Assembly: GCF_000188155.2 (NCBI RefSeq)
Contig: NZ_KE124774.1
Coordinates: 3,552,356 to 3,616,355, forward strand
Direction: 5' to 3'
Origin: Methylocystis sp. ATCC 49242
Lineage (GTDB): Bacteria; Pseudomonadota; Alphaproteobacteria; Rhizobiales; Beijerinckiaceae
DNA: 64,000 nucleotides
Each line of letters begins with the position of its first letter. Positions within the stretch are counted from its first letter, which is position 1. Of this stretch, positions 43,376 to 51,869 are shown piece by piece. A program made the position numbers and the translations under genes. The notes under the pieces were generated by a model, which saw nothing but the letters and a program-made list of their open reading frames with translations, searched no databases and had not been told where the DNA came from.

Positions 43376-44041
43376 ATGAAACACTTGCCTTTCAGGCTCG
43401 AACTGCGTCACCCCTTACTCATCGTCCGCTTCGAGGCCGAACAACGGATATTGGGATGGTCGCTTACCAAGCCCGGCTTCGCGAGGACGCGAGACGTCGT
43501 CTGGCTCGAAGTGCGTGACGCGGACCTCGGACCGCATGTCGACCCTCTCGACTTCGTGCGCACGAAGCTGTCGGCGCAAGAGCTTGATGACGCGGCGGCC
43601 TTCATGACGGCGCGCGAGATCGCCCGCCATCACATGGCACAGTCGCGAATTGGCACCGCTATCGTTACCTGCGTGACCACCGTCGGCTTGACCAATGGGG
43701 AAAAGGTTGGAGAGCGGCGCGGGTCACATGACTGCGTGGCTGGAACGATCAACACGCTAGTCCACGTCTCCCATGCGCTTTCCCCGGGCGCTTTCGTCGA
43801 ATCCATCTCCATCGCGACGCAGTCGCGTACGGCGGCCATCATGGACACGAACAAGCTGCGCGACGGCCTGACCATCACCGGCACGGGCACGGATTGCATC
43901 ATCGTCGCTGCGCCGGAAATTGACGCCCCTGAAACTCGCGCAGGCCTCCACACCGACCTTGGCGAGGCCATCGGCGCCGCCGTCTATGACGCGACATACG
44001 CAGGTGCCGCGGAGTGGAGCGTGGAACTGGATAACCACTAG
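43376..44041 (+). CDS. cbiZ: Adenosylcobinamide amidohydrolase CbiZ
   Basis: Cleaves the amide bond of adenosylcobinamide (and in some bacteria of pseudocobalamin) to give adenosylcobyric acid, so that imported corrinoids can be rebuilt with the cell's own lower ligand. 221 residues. Family motifs are clear: TCVTTVGLTNGEKVGE, GTINTLVHVSHALSPGAFVE, RTAAIMDTNK, ITGTGTDCIIVAAPE and HTDLGEAIGAAVYDATY. It is the last gene of the riboswitch-receptor locus and explains the receptor's ligand class. The ribosome site is weak. Confidence 0.93.
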   Translation: MKHLPFRLELRHPLLIVRFEAEQRILGWSLTKPGFARTRDVVWLEVRDADLGPHVDPLDFVRTKLSAQELDDAAAFMTAREIARHHMAQSRIGTAIVTCVTTVGLTNGEKVGERRGSHDCVAGTINTLVHVSHALSPGAFVESISIATQSRTAAIMDTNKLRDGLTITGTGTDCIIVAAPEIDAPETRAGLHTDLGEAIGAAVYDATYAGAAEWSVELDNH

Positions 44042-44407
44042 ACCATGATGAGCAGATTCCAAGTAAAACGCGATGTCTGCTTCTGGCGCTTAGGAGACTT
44101 TCAAGCCGACCGGTCGCTGGCGCTCTATTTCCTGCCACGCTGGCGAATTTTCACGTTGCGTCCGCGACACGACCAGCCATAATAGATCACAGACGACGGT
44201 TTGGCGTCTATAAAACTGCCCCGTGAACGACGACACGTAGAAAGCGTCAAGCCTGCCAACTGGCAATCGGCGGGTCCGTTCGAGCTGATGTTTGGGATTG
44301 GGTAGCGACCATCACGCGGCGTTCAACACGAACGCGTCAGCGGCCCACGAACGGCAATCTCCTTGCAACAGGCCAGCGCAGTGCGCGGCCCAAGGGTTTG
44401 CCGTCAC
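44042..44407. other. Intergenic region without a visible gene
   Basis: No supported ORF. It separates the corrinoid cargo from the replication module of the element. I see no promoter or terminator I would defend. Confidence 0.6.
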
Positions 44408-44686
44408 ATGTCCAAAAATCAAATCGACGACCTTGAACTTATCGCCGACCCGAAGCTCGCGAAGCTGCTGGGGTTTTCGCTGCGCTCCTTCGCGCGTTGG
44501 GATAACGACCCGAGCACGGGCTTTCCTGCGCCAATCAAAATCAACGGCCGCAACCATCGCCGCCGCGCCGAAGTCGACGCGTGGCTGAAGGCGCGCGCGC
44601 TTGGTTCGATGAAGGCCGGCGCGACGAAGGGCGGGGGTGTGACGAAGGGCAGGGGTGTGACGAAGGGCAGGGGAGTCGCGGCCTGA
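44408..44686 (+). CDS. AlpA/excisionase-like DNA-binding protein with a repeat tail
   Basis: The 92-residue protein resembles MerR/AlpA-type helix-turn-helix regulators of satellite elements: LIADPKLAKLLGFSLRSFARW, then FPAPIKINGRNHRRRAEVDAWLKAR split over two helices, the usual PxPxxIxGRxxWxxxEVxxWL layout. The C-terminal 22 residues are encoded by three 18-bp tandem repeats (GVTKGR). It probably controls excision or expression of the element's integrase. ATG 44408 is the first Met of the conserved region. Confidence 0.75.
   Translation: MSKNQIDDLELIADPKLAKLLGFSLRSFARWDNDPSTGFPAPIKINGRNHRRRAEVDAWLKARALGSMKAGATKGGGVTKGRGVTKGRGVAA
44621..44674 (+). repeat. Three 18-bp tandem repeats inside the AlpA-like gene
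   Basis: Units at 44621-44638, 44639-44656 and 44657-44674 share GACGAAGGGC(A/G)GGGG. They encode GVTKGR-type hexapeptides, giving a basic flexible tail. Copy number could vary by slippage without a frameshift. Confidence 0.9.
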
Positions 44687-44750
44687 AACGCCTTGAAGGC
44701 CGCCGTCTTGCGTTCGCGCCGAAGGCTTATGGCCAGCGCACGGTCCGCTT

Positions 44751-44775
44751 GCACATTGCTGTCCTGACAATGTGC
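44751..44775 (+). repeat. GCACATTG-N9 palindrome, copy 2 (perfect)
   Basis: GCACATTG, nine bases (CTGTCCTGA), CAATGTGC. Both arms match perfectly. It lies 64 bases after the AlpA-like gene, between it and the iteron-like repeats. Confidence 0.85.
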
Positions 44776-44883
44776 AGGACGATGAAAGCCCTGATATTTC
44801 AATAATTCGCGACGGGCGGCCGGGAGCTGGCCGCGAAAAAGTAACGCTGGCGGCGTCGCTCGCGAGCAGTTTTTGCGACTGGC

Positions 44884-44976
44884 GGCTGTGTCATCGGCCG
44901 GCGCGGGCTGTGTCATCCGGCGACGTTTTTTGTTTCATCGGGCGACGGTCTTCGTCATCGGCCATCGGTCTATGCA
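44884..44976 (+). repeat. Iteron-like direct repeats, candidate replication origin
   Basis: Four units with core TCATCSGSC start at 44891, 44913, 44935 and 44955, a period of 20-22 bases or two helical turns. The best-conserved form is TGTCATCCGGCGACG. An AT-rich tract follows (45010-45250), then a small DNA-binding-type gene and the primase/helicase. Iterons next to an AT-rich region and a replicase are typical of plasmid or satellite origins. Confidence 0.5.
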
Positions 44977-45260
44977 ACCGAACTTCGCCCGATTTGTCAT
45001 AAGCGGCCACTCTATTCATAAGACTTCAGTCATTGTTGCAAATGTTCGCTGCTTTCGGTTGTCAACCGTCCTGTGTTTTGATGTCAACCAAGTATAGGAT
45101 TATTGACAAAGCGTATTTGCAGCCATTTTTACAGCGGTTCTCAAACGAAGACGGTTGACAGCGAAACGGAATGAATCAATAAAAGACAGTAAAAACAATA
45201 TGTTACATGAAAACGAAAATGGTATTGACAGTTCCGAATATGCGCGCATTACTTTAGGGC

Positions 45261-45539
45261 ATGACGCAGACACTTGAAAAAAGCCTTCCCGCCGCAAGGA
45301 ACAAGGGCGGCCGTCGTCGCGTAAACAAAGTCCCGCTCATGGTGTGTTGCGACCGCGCGCTGGTCGACATGCTTGAACAGGCCGCCGCGCGGCGTGGCCT
45401 TGGCCGTTTGGAGCTGCTGCGAGTCATCGTCGCCGAGAAACTTGCGGCGGAAGTTCTGGAGCTTGAGCGTTTAAGGGGGCGAGAGCCCGAATCGAAAACG
45501 CAGGCTGCACGCGTGACCGAATTGGCGGACGCCGGATAG
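45261..45539 (+). CDS. Small basic protein, possible DNA-binding regulator
   Basis: The 92-residue protein has a basic N-terminus (RNKGGRRRVNKVPLMVCCDRAL) followed by two helices (DMLEQAAARRGLGRLELLRVIVAEKLAAEVLELERL in parts). The pattern resembles ribbon-helix-helix proteins but no family is certain. It lies after an AT-rich promoter-like region with two TTGACA-like hexamers, just ahead of the primase gene. Confidence 0.65.
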   Translation: MTQTLEKSLPAARNKGGRRRVNKVPLMVCCDRALVDMLEQAAARRGLGRLELLRVIVAEKLAAEVLELERLRGREPESKTQAARVTELADAG

Positions 45540-45783
45540 TCGCGCGCCGTGACAGCGAAACGACGACGCGGACGACGCCTGAAAGCGGTTTTGCGACGGT
45601 AGCCGTCCGCTAACGATCAATCGTTTGGGACTACCAAAATGGACGAAGCCCAAAAAGCTTCGGGCCTGAAGCGGTTGCGCGCTTCAAGCCCGAACGGTCA
45701 GCAGATTAAACACAACGTGACCATAGCAAATAACGCGTCGGCGTCAACCTTTGCGCATGGCCTCTCACAAGCGGGAGGGTGCA

Positions 45784-48700
45784 ATGGTTGACGATCCCGT
45801 GCCCCCTGTCACCATCGATCCAGAGGATGACATCGACTTCGGGCCGCCGCCGAGAACGTCGGTTGGGAAGACGCGCCGCACAACGCGCGAGGATGCGGCG
45901 ACGGACGGTGGCGCACATGAAAGCCGCGCGGCGACGGACGGTGGCGACATCGACGTGGAGATTGTCGTTTTTCGCAAGAGCAAGAGTGACGAACCTTTAT
46001 CGAAGGTCATCCAATTGGTCGACGGCAAACCATCGTCAGATAGTTCGCAATGCCGCATGGTTACGGGCCTCTGCCGGCGGTGGCCCGTGAAATCGCTCGA
46101 TGACTTCGCGTCACTGATCAACACGAAACTGACGGCGCAGGACGCTATCGCGCTTGGCGCAATGAATGACGGTCTCGGCGTGTCGCTCGGCGCCAAGCCA
46201 ATAGTCGTCACGGCGCAGCGCGCCGCCAAAGACGGCTTCGCACCGCCTAATTTCATCACGAGGACAAAGGAAAACATTGCTTATCGCGCTGGACGCCCCG
46301 CCTTCGTGCTGTTCGATTTCGACCTAAAGGGCCAGCCCGCCGACGTGAAAGACCGCATAGCCGCGCTGGGCGGGCTGGAGCCCGCGCTGGCGAGTGTTAT
46401 GCCTGAACTGATGCAGGCGGGGCGTGTGGTGCGCCTTTCCACAAGCGCGGGGCTCTACAACGTCGACACGGGCGAAGAATATCCCGCCAGCGGCGGGATG
46501 CATATTTATGTGCTCGTTGCAAATGGCGCGGACGCGACACGCTTCCTCGCAACTATGCAGAAACGCTTGTGGCTGGCGGGGCTTGGCTGGCACGTCGTTA
46601 GCCGGGCGGGAAGCTTGCTGGAGCGTTCTCCGGTGGATACCGCCGTGAGCGACGGCGCGCGGCTTGTGTTCGAGGGCGGGCCCATCGTGACGCCGCCACT
46701 GGCGCAACATCCCCGCCCCGCCGTCGTATTTGATGGCCCGCCACTGGATACGCTCGTCGCCTGTCCGCCGCTTACAGCCACTGAAACGTCGGCATTTAAT
46801 CGCTTGCTCGCAGAGTCGCGCAAACGGCTGAAACCGGAGTGCGCCAAACAACGCAGAATCTTCAAGCAAGAATACGTTGCGAACTTGATTGGGCGCGGCG
46901 TTAACCCTGAAGCCGCGCGAGAGGCGGCGACCGCGCTTGCGACGCGACAAGTCCTGCTGCCGACTGCAATGCTGGAGTTCGACGACCCGTCATTGGGAGT
47001 CGTAACGGTCGCTGACGTGTTGGCCGATCCCAAGCGTTTCGCAGGGAAGACGCTGCGCGATCCAATCGAGGGCCACAATGATCGCGCCAATCGCGCAATC
47101 GTTACCCACGGCGGCAAGAAGATTTTTTCGCATGTGCACGGCGGGGTTATTTACACACTAGGTCACGACACGGCGACGAAACGTGCTGGCGTCGAAACAT
47201 CGGCCGATGATTCGACAGTCGAAACTGAAAGCCGTGCTGCGCCCCGCCGAGGGAAGCGCGTCGACCCGCCGGGCGGCGACGAAGAACCGACAGCCGACTT
47301 CGCATTGGTCGCAACAGGAAGTTGTCACAAAGCCGGCGACGGAGTCTACGCGCGTTGCAGGTCGCTAGACCCTGCGGAGGCGATGGAACTCATCAACAAA
47401 GAACATTGCTTCGTTCTGGAGAGTGGAAAGGCGACCGTCATGCGGCGCGTCTGGCAACCACAGCTGGGGCACCACGCCTATGACCGCCTGACGACACATG
47501 ATTTCTGCGCCACCTTCACAAACCGCTTTGTCGCAGTTCCGACCGCCAACGGCGGTGTGAAGTATGTTCCCCTCGGGAAGTTTTGGCTAGCAAACCCGAT
47601 ACGGCGTCAGTGTCTCGGCGGTGTCATTCTTGATCCGTCAAATCAGGCTGGAGACGAATATCTGAATCTTTGGGAGGGTTTCGCTGTCGAGCCGCGCAAA
47701 GGCACGTGGCGTCTGATGCGACGGCACATCTGGAATATCATCTGCGGCAAAAACAAGACAGCGTTCAAGTATGTCGTTCGCTGGATGGCGCGCGCCGTCC
47801 AGCATCCTGAGTTGCCGGGCTATACGGTTATCGTGACGCGCGGTGGGGAGGGCACCGGCAAGGGGCTTGTCGGTGCGACGCTCGTAAAACTTTTTGGCGC
47901 GCACGGGCTGCATATCGTGCACGCCGAGCACCTCGTCGGCCGGTTCAACGGTTTTTTGCAAAGGACAGTCGCGCTGTTCGCCGACGAAGCTTTTTTCGCT
48001 GGCGACAAGAAACATGTTAGCGTCTTGAAGGCGATTGTCACTGAAGAAATGATGGCGATTGAAGAAAAATTCAGGGCGATCTTTCAGGGACGTAACTTTC
48101 TGCACATTTTCATGGCGAGCAATAACGATTGGGTTGTTCCGGCGAGTCTCGACGCGCGCCGCTTCGTCGTTTTTGATGTCGACAACGAAAAGCAAGGCGA
48201 CAGGCAGTATTTCAAAGCAATCCTCCGTGAACGCGAACACGGTGGACTCGCCGCCATGCTCTACGACTTACAGCGCGTGGATTTAACTGCTTTCGACGTG
48301 ACCGACATTCCGAAGACGGAAGGACTGAAACGGCAGAAAACTCTGTCCCTCGATCCATGCACGGCGTGGATGTTCGAGGTCCTTCACCGCGGCTACGTCT
48401 ACGAGTCGAAGCATGGTCTTCCCGAGTTTTTGGAGTGGCGTGACGACCTGTCGAAGGACCTGTGGTTCAAGTCCTATGTGGCTTACGCGAACAGTCGGCG
48501 AGACAGGCATACGTTGAACCGCGAAGACTTTGGGCGCCGACTTCTTGAGATGGGCGTTGACGGGACTCGCCGCACACGCCATGCTGTCATCGGTGAAGGG
48601 CACGCCCGTGGCGTTAGCGCGATACAGATCGCGGACGAAGACGGCGACACGAAAGTTATGGCGCGGTTTGCTTTCGAGCCGATCCGCACGCAGCCCGGAA

Positions 48701-48846
48701 GTAGGGCGACGCCGATTTACCAATATGGCCCAACACTGGCCGAGGCGCGGGAAAAGTTTGCGCAGGCAACGGGGCTGACGCCCGATTGGGGCGATGACGG
48801 CAAGGATGTCGAAATTTTAGACGACTTGGACCAGCTGCCGTTCTGA
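45784..48846 (+). CDS. Primase/helicase of a satellite or plasmid-type element
   Basis: 1020 residues. The N-terminal half has a primase-like region (FVLFDFDLKGQPADVKDRI, RLSTSAGLYNVDTGEEYPASGGMHIYVLV, with paired acidic residues and SGGMHIY). The C-terminal half is an SF3/D5-like helicase of the DUF5906 type: Walker A TRGGEGTGKGLV, Walker B VALFADEAFF, and ASNNDWVVPASLDARRFVVFDV as motif C and arginine region. Such fused replicases start replication of integrated phage satellites and plasmids. ATG 45784 follows GGAGGG. Codon use is less GC-biased than in the mxa genes, consistent with transfer. Confidence 0.85.
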   Translation: MVDDPVPPVTIDPEDDIDFGPPPRTSVGKTRRTTREDAATDGGAHESRAATDGGDIDVEIVVFRKSKSDEPLSKVIQLVDGKPSSDSSQCRMVTGLCRRWPVKSLDDFASLINTKLTAQDAIALGAMNDGLGVSLGAKPIVVTAQRAAKDGFAPPNFITRTKENIAYRAGRPAFVLFDFDLKGQPADVKDRIAALGGLEPALASVMPELMQAGRVVRLSTSAGLYNVDTGEEYPASGGMHIYVLVANGADATRFLATMQKRLWLAGLGWHVVSRAGSLLERSPVDTAVSDGARLVFEGGPIVTPPLAQHPRPAVVFDGPPLDTLVACPPLTATETSAFNRLLAESRKRLKPECAKQRRIFKQEYVANLIGRGVNPEAAREAATALATRQVLLPTAMLEFDDPSLGVVTVADVLADPKRFAGKTLRDPIEGHNDRANRAIVTHGGKKIFSHVHGGVIYTLGHDTATKRAGVETSADDSTVETESRAAPRRGKRVDPPGGDEEPTADFALVATGSCHKAGDGVYARCRSLDPAEAMELINKEHCFVLESGKATVMRRVWQPQLGHHAYDRLTTHDFCATFTNRFVAVPTANGGVKYVPLGKFWLANPIRRQCLGGVILDPSNQAGDEYLNLWEGFAVEPRKGTWRLMRRHIWNIICGKNKTAFKYVVRWMARAVQHPELPGYTVIVTRGGEGTGKGLVGATLVKLFGAHGLHIVHAEHLVGRFNGFLQRTVALFADEAFFAGDKKHVSVLKAIVTEEMMAIEEKFRAIFQGRNFLHIFMASNNDWVVPASLDARRFVVFDVDNEKQGDRQYFKAILREREHGGLAAMLYDLQRVDLTAFDVTDIPKTEGLKRQKTLSLDPCTAWMFEVLHRGYVYESKHGLPEFLEWRDDLSKDLWFKSYVAYANSRRDRHTLNREDFGRRLLEMGVDGTRRTRHAVIGEGHARGVSAIQIADEDGDTKVMARFAFEPIRTQPGSRATPIYQYGPTLAEAREKFAQATGLTPDWGDDGKDVEILDDLDQLPF

Positions 48847-49130
48847 GGCGAACCCGCCGCTTGTGCGGGGCAACAAACAGAGAACGTGCGGGGTGCCCCG
48901 CACAGAGAAACGCACACCCCGCACAGCCGGTCCAATAGGTGTTGCGCAGGCGCGAGGCCACGCCGCGCCTCCTCTGAGCTGGGAGAATGTCCGCCGCGAA
49001 GGCATGCCACTCCACCGGGGACGCCCGCCGCGAGGCCGTGCCGGCCCGCCGCGCGCCGCCGGCGGTGAAGCCGACACGCCGCCGCTCCGCCGCCCCCGGC
49101 CGCCGTTGCAGGATGAGCGTTAAGCTTGGC

Positions 49131-49153
49131 TTTCCGGCCAATTTGGCCGGAAA
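49131..49153. repeat. Near-perfect 23-bp palindrome
   Basis: TTTCCGGCCAA and TTGGCCGGAAA flank a single T. The centre is compact, so it fits a dimeric-protein binding site more than a terminator. It lies downstream of the primase gene in an otherwise empty region. Confidence 0.85.
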
Positions 49154-49471
49154 TTTCAGCGCCCCTACGTTTTCCGGGCCTTTCCGGGCGACAGTTCGTT
49201 TACAATCCCGATTCCTGTCCCGGGCTTGGCCGGCATTCGCGCATTTCCGCCGGCCGGCGAGGGATTGGTTCGGCGGCTGGCGTCGGCTCGGGCGTTCGTC
49301 CGCCGGCTGTCCGGCCGATTCGGCCGCCGGCCCGCATCGGCGCGGACAAGCCGCCGGGAGCGGTCCGTCGTCCGAAACGCCGTCGAAACGACGCCGCCAG
49401 CGTTACTTTCCGCGCGGCCGCCGACGCGCAATGAGCGCAACACCATGTTAACACTGGCGTTTTGCCGGTCT

Positions 49472-49496
49472 GCACATTGTCAGACAGACAGTGTGC
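49472..49496 (+). repeat. GCACATTG-N9 palindrome, copy 3
   Basis: GCACATTG, nine bases (TCAGACAGA), CAGTGTGC; one mismatch between arms. It lies 52 bases beyond the 3' end of the minus-strand gene at 49548-49820. Confidence 0.75.
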
Positions 49497-49547
49497 GCGT
49501 GGTTTGGGGGCCGTGGCGGGAGGTTCGCGCCGCATCGGCGGGAGACT

Positions 49548-49820
49548 TCAGCCGTGCGCCGCGTCGGCGTCCGGTTCGGCCGTCGCCGCGTCCGTATCGC
49601 CTTCTGGCCCGTCATCGCCCGCCCCGGCGGCGTCCACAACGGCCGCCAGAAGCCCCGCCGACGCGTCCGGCGACTGCCCGGGCAGTTCGGCCGCCCCCGA
49701 GGCGTCAAGCCGCTCCAGCGCCCCCCGCAAGCCCGACATGCCGCGAAAGCGAAATTCACCCGGCGCGGCGCGTCCGGCCTCCAGCCTTTGAACACGCCGC
49801 GCGAGGCTGCGCAGTCTCAC
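49548..49820 (-). CDS. Hypothetical protein paired with the DUF5681 gene
   Basis: The 90-residue protein has a basic N-terminal helix (MRLRSLARRVQRLEAG) and an acidic Ala/Asp-rich tail (VDAAGAGDDGPEGDTDAATAE). No family recognised. ATG 49820 overlaps the stop of the DUF5681 gene (ATGA), so the pair is translationally coupled. This pairing is common in integrated elements of Rhizobiales. Confidence 0.6.
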   Translation of the reverse strand: MRLRSLARRVQRLEAGRAAPGEFRFRGMSGLRGALERLDASGAAELPGQSPDASAGLLAAVVDAAGAGDDGPEGDTDAATAEPDADAAHG

Positions 49821-50311
49821 GCCGAACGCTCCGCTTCAAGCTGGGCGATGCGTTCCTCCAGCCGTTGCATGGCGTCGATTTCGAGGTAACGCCCTGTCAG
49901 CGCCGCCATTGCGGAGCCCTCGGAAGGCGACAGCACGCCCGCAGCGGTCGCGTGAAGAATGCGCGCCAGCGCTTCAAGCGCGTCGGTGACGCAGCGAATG
50001 CGCGGCAACGCAACTTTAATCAGCCGCTCGCGGGGCAACAGCCGATCCAGCAACAACCGTTGCGCGCCTACGTCGCCGCTCTTCGCTGCATCGATTGTCG
50101 CCTGAAGGATCGCCTTCGCGTCGCCGTCCAGCATCCGCTTGAGCGGCGACATGCGCGCGCTGTAAGTGCCGCGCGGCCTGCCGCGCCGATTGCCGCACTC
50201 GCCCTTTTTCCAGCGTCCGCGCCGTTGTTTCGTTGAATTAGTCGCGGGCGTTAAATCCGGCGTTTGGCGCTCGCCGGGAATTTCGCCTCTGATTTCCTCG
50301 ATTCCGAGCAT
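49817..50311 (-). CDS. DUF5681-type protein
   Basis: The 164-residue protein has the DUF5681 signature near residue 33: GRWKKGECGNRRGRPRGTYS, a basic Gly/Arg motif, followed by helices (MLDGDAKAILQATIDAAKSGDVGAQRLL in parts) and a C-terminal coiled coil (LEERIAQLEAERSA). DUF5681 proteins are found beside phage small terminase genes and in mobile elements, where they may bind DNA. It faces the primase gene from the opposite strand. Confidence 0.75.
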   Translation of the reverse strand: MLGIEEIRGEIPGERQTPDLTPATNSTKQRRGRWKKGECGNRRGRPRGTYSARMSPLKRMLDGDAKAILQATIDAAKSGDVGAQRLLLDRLLPRERLIKVALPRIRCVTDALEALARILHATAAGVLSPSEGSAMAALTGRYLEIDAMQRLEERIAQLEAERSA

Positions 50312-50569
50312 TTGCCACCTGATATGTGTTTGTTTCCCGAGGGTAAATGTTATAACATTCTGCCGGTCCGACCAAGTTTTACACGGGCGCCATGGACGAA
50401 AAACGCGATCTGAAAACGATTTGCCGTCATGCGCCCCAGCCCGGACAACGCCGAAGGGCCGGCCCGGCCGCTCTGTTGCCGCGACGGTCTGTTATTGCTT
50501 ATGAGACTGGACGCCAGCGCAAAAATTCCTGGTACGTCTTGTCAATCCCGGCGCATATGGAGCGAGCCG

Positions 50570-51130
50570 ATGAAAGCCCTGGCTGCCCTGCTTCTGCTCC
50601 TCGGCTCGGCGGCAATCGCTCAGGAGGCCATGCCGTTGCCGGGCGGTGAGTTCGTCATCCAGGGACCGATCACGCGGGCGCTTACCGGCGCGGACATCGT
50701 CATCAACGGAAAGAGCGTTCACCTCGCGGGTGTGCGCGCGCCGAAACGGGGGCGGATTTGCATCCGGGGCGGCGAGAGCGTCGATATTGGGTCCGAGGTG
50801 GCTGATGGGCTGGAACATAAGCTGGCAGGCGCTGAGGCTATTATTCAGGCTCGCCTCGCTGAAGGTGGGAGGATTGTTGGCCGCGGCACCGTCAACGGTC
50901 AGGACATTGGTGAAGTGGCTATCATAAATGGCTTCGCCATCACCAAGATTGGGGATGTCACCTACGCCAAACCGGAGCGCGAGGCGCGCAACACGCGTCC
51001 CGGTCTTTGGTCATGCAGCTCGTTCCCAAAAACGGAGACGCTGCCGGAAGTGGCTGCAGCGGGCCCCGCGCCACAACTGCCGCCGCCGGTTCAGGTAAGG
51101 CCTTGGCCTGAAGCCAAAATCCCGCGCTAG
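50570..51130 (+). CDS. Exported protein with staphylococcal-nuclease-like fold, probably frameshifted at its end
   Basis: The 186-residue precursor has a clear signal peptide (LAALLLLLGSAAIAQE). The core INGKSVHLAGVRAPKRG and IINGFAITKIG resembles the OB-fold of thermonuclease-like proteins, but the catalytic Arg/Glu set is not evident, so nuclease activity is doubtful. After the stop at 51128-51130 another frame stays open to 51292 and encodes an acidic stretch (PVDPEDDFDIVPDDVGGFFE) with similar Pro-rich linker content. One indel near 51100-51127 would join them. ATG 50570 follows GGAG. Confidence 0.55.
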   Translation: MKALAALLLLLGSAAIAQEAMPLPGGEFVIQGPITRALTGADIVINGKSVHLAGVRAPKRGRICIRGGESVDIGSEVADGLEHKLAGAEAIIQARLAEGGRIVGRGTVNGQDIGEVAIINGFAITKIGDVTYAKPEREARNTRPGLWSCSSFPKTETLPEVAAAGPAPQLPPPVQVRPWPEAKIPR

Positions 51131-51387
51131 CGTCGACTATGCTCCTCCGGAGGCGCAGCCATCCGCGCAGCCTGTCGACCCGGAAGATGACTTCGACATC
51201 GTCCCGGATGACGTGGGAGGGTTTTTCGAGGACGTATTCAACGGCATAGATCGAACGATACGCGACATATTCGGCACCCCGCCGCAGCGATGAACAGGCA
51301 GCGTCGGACCCATCGGAGGCGAGGGCGGCGCCCGCTCGCCCGCGAATAAGCAGCCGATCGAAATCGAAACCTTGATGGAATGTCGAT

Positions 51388-51603
51388 ATGAATGACGCCG
51401 CTTCAGAGTTTTCCTCCCGCCTCGATACGCTGGAGGCAAGCGTCGCGCATCAGGAGAAGATGCTTGCAGAACTGAACGAGGTCGTCACCTTGCAATGGCG
51501 CAAGATCGACGTGCTGGAACGGTTGGTCGCCCAACTTTGTGAGGAACTCCAGAACATTGCGCCGCAGCGCGAGGCGCCCGAGCCGCCGCCGCCTCATTAC
51601 TGA
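51388..51603 (+). CDS. slyX: SlyX family protein
   Basis: Small coiled-coil protein of 71 residues. SLDTLEASVAHQEKMLAELN-like N-terminus, VVTLQWRKIDVLERLVAQL heptads and the very typical C-terminus PEPPPPHY identify SlyX. Function is unknown. It is a housekeeping-type gene, which suggests the element's cargo ends before it or that it was carried along. The ribosome site is weak. Confidence 0.85.
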   Translation: MNDAASEFSSRLDTLEASVAHQEKMLAELNEVVTLQWRKIDVLERLVAQLCEELQNIAPQREAPEPPPPHY

Positions 51604-51655
51604 TGGATTTGGCCGCGACGGCCAGCCCGCGCCCTCGAAGCTTTCGGCGCGCTTA

Positions 51656-51702
51656 AGCCGATTTCGTCGCCACAGCAGCGTGGATAAGATTTTCGACACA
51701 CA
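51656..51702 (+). repeat. Insertion-sequence end relic
   Basis: This stretch (starting AGCCGATTTCGTCGCCACA and ending TTTTCGACACACA) resembles the right end of the element at 58906-59994 with scattered mismatches. No other part of that element is present, so it is a decayed terminus. Confidence 0.6.
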
Positions 51703-51869
51703 GGTAGGCTCTGATTTCGATATGAGAGACTTTTTTTGCTTCCAGGCATATTGTCTCGCGTTGTGCCTTCGGCGGCTGGTTGACCGGCGTCAGCACGAGA
51801 CCATCAAGATACCAGCCGTAAGCTTGGAAGTTTTATAGAAAGTCGTCGCGTGGGCCGAGCACCTCCTAG

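Larger units (their letters stand above)
48847..49547. other. GC-rich spacer after the primase gene
   Basis: About 700 bases without a supportable gene; open frames on both strands are long only because GC content is high. It contains an 11-bp-arm palindrome at 49131-49153 and copy 3 of the GCACATTG palindrome, plus many CCGGCC motifs. Confidence 0.6.

Noticed and set aside
44621-44674. CRISPR array
   Set aside because: The repeats are contiguous 18-bp units inside a coding sequence with no spacers; no other repeat-spacer pattern was seen in the window.
48847-49547. Several 80-150-codon genes on both strands
   Set aside because: They overlap each other in all frames in very GC-rich DNA, lack ribosome sites and show Arg/Pro/Ala-biased products typical of chance frames.
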